Of a DNA stretch of 64,000 bases, positions 57,735-64,000 are shown in pieces (positions within the stretch are counted from its first letter, which is position 1; each line of letters opens with the position of its first letter). The position numbers and the translations under genes were made by a program. This DNA is from Mercurialis annua (taxonomy: Eukaryota > Streptophyta > Magnoliopsida > Malpighiales > Euphorbiaceae). The DNA is taken from contig NC_065570.1 of the NCBI RefSeq assembly GCF_937616625.2, forward strand, positions 5,714,001 through 5,778,000, read 5' to 3'. A model generated the notes under the pieces. That model saw only the letters and a program-made list of their open reading frames with translations. It had not been told where the DNA came from and made no database searches.

Positions 57735-58000
57735 GGGTTAAGGCTCAAAAATGATCCTAATGTTATCATCCAGACTCTTATATCCCCTTTATGTTTTTTA
57801 AAATTCAATTATGACTCTCATGTCACTAAAACCTAAAATTTGCACCCCTCTCATATTAATATTAATTTTACAATGATAGTGTTGTAGAGAGGGGTGGAAA
57901 TTTTATGTTTTAATAATATGAGGGACATAATTGAATCTCAAAAAATATGAGAGGATTACAAGAGTCTGGGTGGCAAGATTAGATTACAAGTGATGTGAAA
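57735..58000. mobile_element. Inverted-repeat MITE
   Basis: The left arm (tcatccagactcttatatcc, then aattcaattatgactctcat, then cacccctct) pairs with the right arm (agaggggtgg, atgagggacataattgaatc, agagtctgggtgg) over about 110 bp each around an AT-rich centre. No coding capacity; superfamily not determined. Confidence 0.6.
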
Positions 58001-58724
58001 ATATTTTTTATATATATAAGAAGTAAATAAGAATACCATTTTATTCTCTATTTTAAAAGGTAAATTTAAAGAAAAGATATTAAAAATCAAATTCTACTTC
58101 AAATTAGTGTTCATGTTAATAAAAAATTTGAATAAACAAGCCCAAGCCCGTCTTAAAACCCATATATTTATCGATTTGTTTTAAATTGGATTTGGGTTAG
58201 TGAGTTAAGTTTTTTTATTTAATAGGTCCTAGATGTTTTTAAAAAATTGATCATGTACTTTTAAATTTATATTCATATGATTTATTTTCAAGTTTGGTCT
58301 CACGTGCGTTTTATGGCGATTGTAGTGCATGCTTTTTTTTATCTATAAAAAGACATATAAATTCAAAATAAAATATGTATAGATATTAGATAAAAACAAT
58401 TTTTCAAAAAATGATCAAATAAATAAAACCATAAAAATACAGAGATCTTAAGATAAATTTGGCTAATTATTATCAACAAAAATTATATTCAACCTACTGT
58501 CCATTCACGCCTTTTAAATTTAATATTTTATAGTTTAATTTTTTTATTTCTTGGCCAACGTCATTATTCGGTCTTATTTAATTCATTAAAAATTATTGAA
58601 AATGATATCATTAGACGAAGAAAAACATTATGATACTTTTTAAAGGATGAGTAAGCTTGTTTGGTGTATATTACTATGATATTTTAGTTGACAATCAATA
58701 ACATAATATTATTATTATTATAAC
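58001..58724. other. AT-rich spacer
   Basis: No gene or clear repeat. Confidence 0.3.
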
Positions 58725-58835
58725 TAATGAGTTATATTGTTCAAATGGTTTAAGTGCTAGCAAGCAAACTGCTGGGTCGTTTGTTTGATTTCTCCCACAA
58801 GCGCTTCTCCCTTTCTAAATTATCAAAAATAAAAT
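58725..58835 (+). mobile_element. Short tRNA-derived SINE, plus strand
   Basis: It reads aatgagttatattgttcaaatggtttaagtgct, then a B-box-like segment (gtttgatttc), then cccacaagcgcttctccc and a terminal aaattatcaaaaata. It is collinear with the minus-strand copies at 60731-60839 and 45449-45556. The target duplication was not clear. Confidence 0.6.
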
Positions 58836-58979
58836 AAAAGATTATAAATTATAAGTATAATATATTCTCTTACTATATAGTAGTAGTAGTATATATTATC
58901 ATATCATATCCTTCTACCATTTTATTCCTCCATTGATATTTTGGTCCTTGCTTTGTTAGTTTAAGTATCATTCACGAGG

Positions 58980-58985
58980 CACGTG
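58980..58985. promoter_or_regulatory. G-box upstream of the MAKR gene
   Basis: A CACGTG core lies about 125 bp upstream of the first start codon. bHLH and bZIP factors, and BZR1-type factors of brassinosteroid signalling, bind such sites. Relevance is plausible for a BKI1-type gene but unproven. Confidence 0.35.
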
Positions 58986-59109
58986 TACTTACCAAATATC
59001 TCCTAAAAACACCAAACTTTGATATTTACATATGATCTGTATTTCTATCCATCATTTGTCTTATTTATACTATTAGTATTAATCTCAAATCAAATCAGAA
59101 TATTAACTA

Positions 59110-61760
59110 ATGATTAAACATAATATCATGGAACCCAAAAGCATCCAGTTCCGTCACCCAGAACTCGAAGAAAGCTTCTCATTCACCAGCTGCCGTGATT
59201 TCAACTCCTCCTCCTCCTTCTCATTCTTCTCCGACAACGACGACGGCGAGGATGACGGCGGTGAAGAATCTTACATCGAAATAGCTTTTGAACGGCCTGA
59301 CCGTTTCAACAAAGACGACGAAATGGAACTGCGGATTTCATTTTCGTCACTCTCTGCGGAAACTAAAGCCTCCTTGTCGTCTTCTAATTCGTCGTCTTTG
59401 TCCACGTTTACTTTTAGTTCTTCGTTCACGGAGAGTCAACGGAGTCGAGAGGTGCAGTCAACAGAGGAGGCTGGCTGTGATTTTAGAGTTGAAAAGACTG
59501 TGAAAGGGAAGGTGCAGTTTCCGGTAGTTAACCGGCTGGTCAACACGTTTGTTTCTAGTTTCAGGCTGTCGCCGGAGGTTAATGTCGGAGATGCGGAGAC
59601 AAAATCGCCGGCTGCCAACCACTTGGAAATCATACCCAGCAGGTATTTGTAACGTGGCATTCATTACAATTTAGATGAAGAAATATGGAGTATTTATTTT
59701 ACTAATTAGTAGTAGGTGTAAACTTGCATTCTAGACTTTTTGAGTCCTTTATTTTATTTTATATTTATTTAACGTTTTGCAAACTTTAAAAATAGATGTT
59801 TATAGGACATTTTGCTAAAAATATTTTTAATTCTTTTTTTTAATTTCAGCATTTCATTTTCATGCAATTTAAACTCTTTAAATTAGTAATTTATGGTTTC
59901 CGTTTCAATTTGATAAACAATTTTTTTTTAAATGTAAATATTTAAAAAATTCACATAAAATTAACTAATCTATACTATATATAAAAGCACGGATGGGGGG
60001 GGGGGACAGGCAAATTTACTGAATAATCCTTTTCAGTTTACTATTAAATAAAGGTTTTACAGTTATTAATTAATTAGTATTTAATTAATCACTATTATAT
60101 TTAAAGTTCTAATTACAATAGGTAGCTAAATTATCTCCAATTTAATTTTTAGTATGTAAAAAATTGCTAAATTGTCTCCAAATTAGTAGGAATACCTATT
60201 TTTTAGTTTGATTGAACTACAAAATTAAAATACTGTATTTGGTCAATATATTATTATTTAAATTTCCATCTTATTTATTTTTAAAAATATTATTAATAAA
60301 ATTAAATTAATTATTTAATTATAGTTATTATAAAACCAAAAAAAGAAAATTTAATAACCGAATATATTATATTTACTTTTACAAAAATTCTTAACTAATT
60401 TAATATTAATTATAAATAAAAAATTGATATAATTATAATAAATTTACTAATATATTCATTAAAAAGTTATGTTACGAGCCACGTGCATAACACGTAATCC
60501 GAAACTAGTTTATTAAAAAGTTACTATAATTAATTTTATTTAATTAAATAGTGATTCATGTATTTAAATATTTTTCAAGCATTCTATTATAATTAATAAA
60601 AGAATGTATATATTTAATTATTTAATTATAATTGAGCATCTATAAACTGAATTAATTTTTCAAAAATTATTTCTATTAGTTTGGGATGTGGGAAGTATTT
60701 AATAATTGCTTACTTTTTTAATAAATAGTTTTTTTTTTGATAATTTGGGGAGGAGGGAGCGTTTGTGGGAGAAATTGAACCCACAACCTAGCAGTTTTCT
60801 GCTTAGCGCTTATACTATTTGACCAAAAGCTCATTGATTTTTTTTAATAAATAGTTATCCCTTAAACTTAAGGATTGAACTCAAATAAATCAAATTTGAC
60901 ATACTTTAATTATATAGTCCAAAATTCTCCACAATAAAGTCCATTATGTCAACTCCTATGTTTCATCATCTATAAAAAGCAACTGTGGAAATAGTTTTTA
61001 TTTAATATTTAATATTAGATTCAACATATTTATATTAACTATTAATATCTTATATTAATTTAACATGTTTATACTATTATTATAGCACGTCTTCTACAAT
61101 AGATGAGTTGATGTATTGGTTTTATTCTAAAGAATTAGGGACAAAAATGGTCAAAATTGACTAAATTTGATTTATATGAATATGTCTAGAAAGTTAAAGG
61201 ACAGAAATGACCCGTTATTCATTTTCTTAATTTAGCATTGTCTCATTAATCATCTAAATTAAATTGCAAAATCTATTATAAATCTAGTTCATTTACTCCA
61301 ATATGCTCTCTTATTTTGAAGCTATAGCACAAAGAGAAGATCAAAGATTACAACAACTACGACAATAAATACTAGCGGCATTATGATGAATTTTTTCGTC
61401 AAATTTCGAGCCCTAAAACTAAAAACATTGCTAGCTTCATTTCTGAAAGCCTCGCAGACAAGCCCTGTCGGAAGAAAAACTGAAGACCGATCCATCATCA
61501 AGTATCGGAACCGAGTCAAGCCGGTCGATAAGGGACCGGAAAAAGAAAAGAAGCTAAATTTAGAGGGAATTAAAGGGTACATGTTGGAAGCAATGAGTTC
61601 TATTAATAGAAATACAACAACAAAAAGCTGCCCTGTTTCTACCGAGTCATCTCCGCTTCACCAACGATTTTTGAGTGAGAGCTATAAAATGTCTGCTTCA
61701 GATAATTCTATTCAGGCAGCTATTGCTCATTGTAAGAAATCTTTTGGCCCAAATGTTTGA
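59110..61760 (+). CDS. MAKR-like: Membrane-associated kinase regulator (MAKR/BKI1-like), 2 exons
   Basis: Exon 1 is 59110-59642 and exon 2 is 61376-61760, with a 1733-bp intron (AG/GTATTT donor, ACTAG acceptor). The phases fit: two bases of a codon in exon 1 are completed by one base of exon 2, giving 305 residues. Exon 1 holds a serine-rich acidic region with SYIEIAFE, the usual N-terminal motif. Exon 2 gives a basic amphipathic stretch (VKFRALKLKTLLASFLK), suited to binding acidic membrane lipids, a lysine-rich linker and the C-terminal motif SASDNSIQAAIAHCKKSFG, which in BKI1 and its relatives contacts the receptor kinase domain. MAKR proteins tune receptor-kinase signals such as brassinosteroid or CLE perception at the plasma membrane. 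The ATG at 59128 (MEPKS) has a better context and may be the real start. The intron carries a Helitron and a SINE. Confidence 0.87.
59969..60508 (+). mobile_element. Complete non-autonomous Helitron in the MAKR intron
   Basis: It starts TCTATACTATATATAAAAGC after host A and ends with the hairpin acgtgcataacacgt, a short spacer, and CTAG before host T, the canonical Helitron pattern with A/T insertion. The 540-bp body is AT-rich and non-coding. A run of about 13 G sits near the 5' end (59995-60005). A 5'-truncated relative lies at 37120-37552. Confidence 0.88.
60731..60839 (-). mobile_element. Short tRNA-derived SINE in the MAKR intron, minus strand
   Basis: ttttttaataaatagtt flanks the 109-bp unit (60714-60730 and 60840-60856). 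On the minus strand it reads atcaatgagcttttggtc, then aagcgctaagcag, then a B-box-like gggttcaatttc and a tail aaattatc followed by A. It is the best preserved of the three family members here. Confidence 0.8.
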
Positions 61761-63037
61761 ATTGATTTTATTTTTGGAAATTTTTGTGGTTTCTATTGAA
61801 ATGAAATTGAGATTTGTGAGAGTTGCTATATGGTTCTATGGTTTTATGATTCGAGTTAATTGCACCGTTAACTAGTGTCTGAATTTTATTTAATCGATCA
61901 AATTGATACCCATATTTTTAATTTTATCATTTTAATTATTTTAATTATTTTTTTCTTTTTCAATTGATGATATCTTTGCAATTTGGATTCGATTTTGCTA
62001 TGCGACAATCAAATTATTCACATTAGATATCACATCATCCGTCTCATATGCAAATTGCTCATGTGGCAAGTTATATGATAAATGATGTATCATGTATCAT
62101 GTTAGCTGCAATATCATTTTAATACAAATTTATTATTATTTTTAAATTTTAACCTAATACTAAATATCAATTTGACCTAATATTATATTTATGTTAGGTA
62201 AACTAATCAAAATTTTGGTGCAAATAAACCCCTTAACCTTTCGTTAAATTCATAATATTATAGTATAGTTTAACTTTAGATACTATTTGTTATCCTATAA
62301 GAAAATTTATAAAAAAATAAGACTACAATTAACTCACTACTCTGTAAATTGTGAGGGATCTCTTATTTTTTTTTTCAAATAGGATAAATTAAAATGTGGA
62401 TGTCAATTGTTAGGGATCTCATCTTAATTTTATCTTTAATTTATAGTTAGAAAATATTTTTTGTATGGGGTAACAATTTTTTATATCCTCATTCTCACTC
62501 CATTGTATTTTAATAATTAAATTTATTGTTTCGTTTCAATTAGTTGTTAACTTTAATTTCCCTTCAAAGAAAATAGAACGAAAAAATATAGAAATTACTA
62601 AACTAAGGCGGATAAAAATTAGTAAAATTTATTACGTAGTATTAATTATAACATCTAATCATTTGTACCTGCAACTAGATTTGGACCAATGACTATTGTC
62701 ATATGAAAAAAATATCCTAACCACTGATGAATGGGTAATCAGATATTGATATGTCATAACGAACTGTATAGTGACATGTTAGCAATTTTCACCGAACTTT
62801 TTGACGGTATATATGGATTTGAATAAAATTGGTAGTTGGTGTATGTAAATAACAATTTTTAAACGGCGTAATTAAAATGGCAAAACGTGTAAAACTGATG
62901 AATTTTTATTGCATTATCTTTTAAAAGTTAAAATGTTTTTTTGTTAAATGTATAAATTTTTTAAATCTTTTGATTAGTTTGATAAATACATAATGTATGT
63001 ACTGATCAAGGTATGAATTTTACATACTATAATAAAA
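61761..63037. other. 3' region of MAKR and AT-rich spacer
   Basis: It contains the MAKR 3' untranslated region. No other gene is seen. Confidence 0.35.
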
Positions 63038-63435
63038 AGAGCAAGTTATTACGAGGCCTCTCATATATATTACAATTTATACTTTAGTTTTTTCTGTATG
63101 AAAATTAAATGATATGATCTTTCATTTTTATTTCTATTAACGATTTAATTTTCGTTCTTTTTTGGTGTTTGTCTATCGAGACTATAAATATTTATAGTCT
63201 TCTATTTTGTTTCTCTCAACGATTTTGTTCCTAATTTTTATTTTTGTCAACAATTTTTTCTCTCATGTTTGAAAACTAATTTACTCTGAAATCCTTTAAC
63301 TTTGTTACTAACACCAAAAATTAAATGTAGGGACTAAACTGTTGACGGAAATAAAAATGAAAGAATATATCGTTTAATTTAAAAAAATAAAAAACTAAAA
63401 TGTAAATTGCGAGTGATCTTGTAATAATTTGCTCT
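63038..63435. mobile_element. Inverted-repeat MITE
   Basis: The left arm (agagcaagttattacgaggc, then acaatttatactttagtttttt, then tctttcatttttatttc) pairs with the right arm (gaaataaaaatgaaagaata, aaaaactaaaatgtaaattg, cttgtaataatttgctct) over about 100 bp. A second related end, starting agagcaaattactctgag at about 63445, follows directly, so two copies may be adjacent or nested. Confidence 0.55.
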
Positions 63436-63445
63436 GAAAAAACTA

Positions 63446-64000
63446 GAGCAAATTACTCTGAGATCCCTGAAATATACCATAATTAACAGTTAAATATCCT
63501 TATTTTTAAAGTATATTTAATGGTTCTTTAGTTTTAATTTTGTTAACTGAGAGACCCTTCCGTTAATTTAAATGACCAAATCGTTTAACGAAATTAAAAT
63601 TGAAGTACCAAATTTTTTAAAAGTGAGGTACCAAATTTTCTAGTAAAATTGAAAATGAGGGATACAATCGTTCACGAAAGTAAAGGTGGATATCAAATTG
63701 TTTGAAAGTAAGTGTCAAAATTAACAGAGGGGCCTAATAGTTAATAAAATTAAAACTAAAAAATTATTAAATAAATTTTTACAATAAATATATTAAATTA
63801 TTAATTATAGTATTCAGCGAACTCAAAGTAATTTGATCAAAATAATACTATAAAATATAACTGTGAATAAACAAGTTAAATATTATAGATGAAAAACTGC
63901 TGATCATTTATATAAAGAATAATGCTATTTTTTTTAATTTTTTTTTTGGTAAGCCCATCCGGTTAATCAATAAATTTAATCCATTTTATTGTACCATATG
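63446..64000. other. Spacer to window end
   Basis: It begins with the second MITE-like end noted at 63445 and continues as AT-rich sequence with imperfectly repeated words (accaaatt, ttaacgaa). No gene. Confidence 0.3.

Overview
This window is nuclear DNA of a dicot plant. The evidence is AT-rich intergenic sequence, short plant-type introns with GT..AG borders, plant-specific gene families (MED33, LEA_2, a CML42/43-type calmodulin-like protein, MAKR/BKI1) and a dense layer of plant transposons (Athila-type Ty3/gypsy, L1-type LINEs, tRNA-derived SINEs, Stowaway, Tourist, hAT and Mutator MITEs, Helitrons). I cannot name the species from the sequence.

Layout. A poly(A) retroposon lies at 141-818. 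A twelve-exon Mediator subunit gene (MED33, REF4/RFR1 type) fills 2188-11730 on the minus strand; all exon phases join to a 1311-residue protein. From 11.9 to 21.6 kb there is MITE-rich intergenic DNA. A LEA_2 / NDR1-HIN1-like membrane protein gene lies at 21824-22480 and a diverged sister at 38980-39597. Between them sits a very recent 9.5-kb LTR retrotransposon (22823-32334) with a perfect 5-bp target duplication and two 1564-bp LTRs that differ, by eye, at one base. A conserved plant protein of unknown role with a possible cyclin-binding motif lies at 40930-41697 (minus). From 42.3 to 52.3 kb is a transposon graveyard: SINEs, a second copy of the poly(A) retroposon, a 5'-truncated LINE, and a degenerate LINE joined to a degenerate Ty3/gypsy element. 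An EF-hand CML gene lies at 52829-53410, an orphan terminal exon at 54942-55133, and a two-exon MAKR/BKI1-like gene at 59110-61760 whose intron holds a Helitron and a SINE.

The most unusual item is the young retrotransposon. It has an Athila-type gag and protease, but reverse transcriptase, RNase H and the integrase core are missing and the open frame runs directly into the integrase tail. The 3' internal region holds a 785-bp inverted repeat, perfect everywhere I compared it, around a 45-bp spacer. The LTRs and the internal region also share a family of GC-rich palindromic modules. A transcript of this element would fold into a long double-stranded RNA, so it is at once a non-autonomous element and a candidate natural hairpin-siRNA locus.

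The genes show no operon-like organisation. Common themes are transcriptional control of metabolism (MED33), plasma-membrane or stress proteins (LEA_2 pair), calcium sensing (CML) and receptor-kinase signalling (MAKR).
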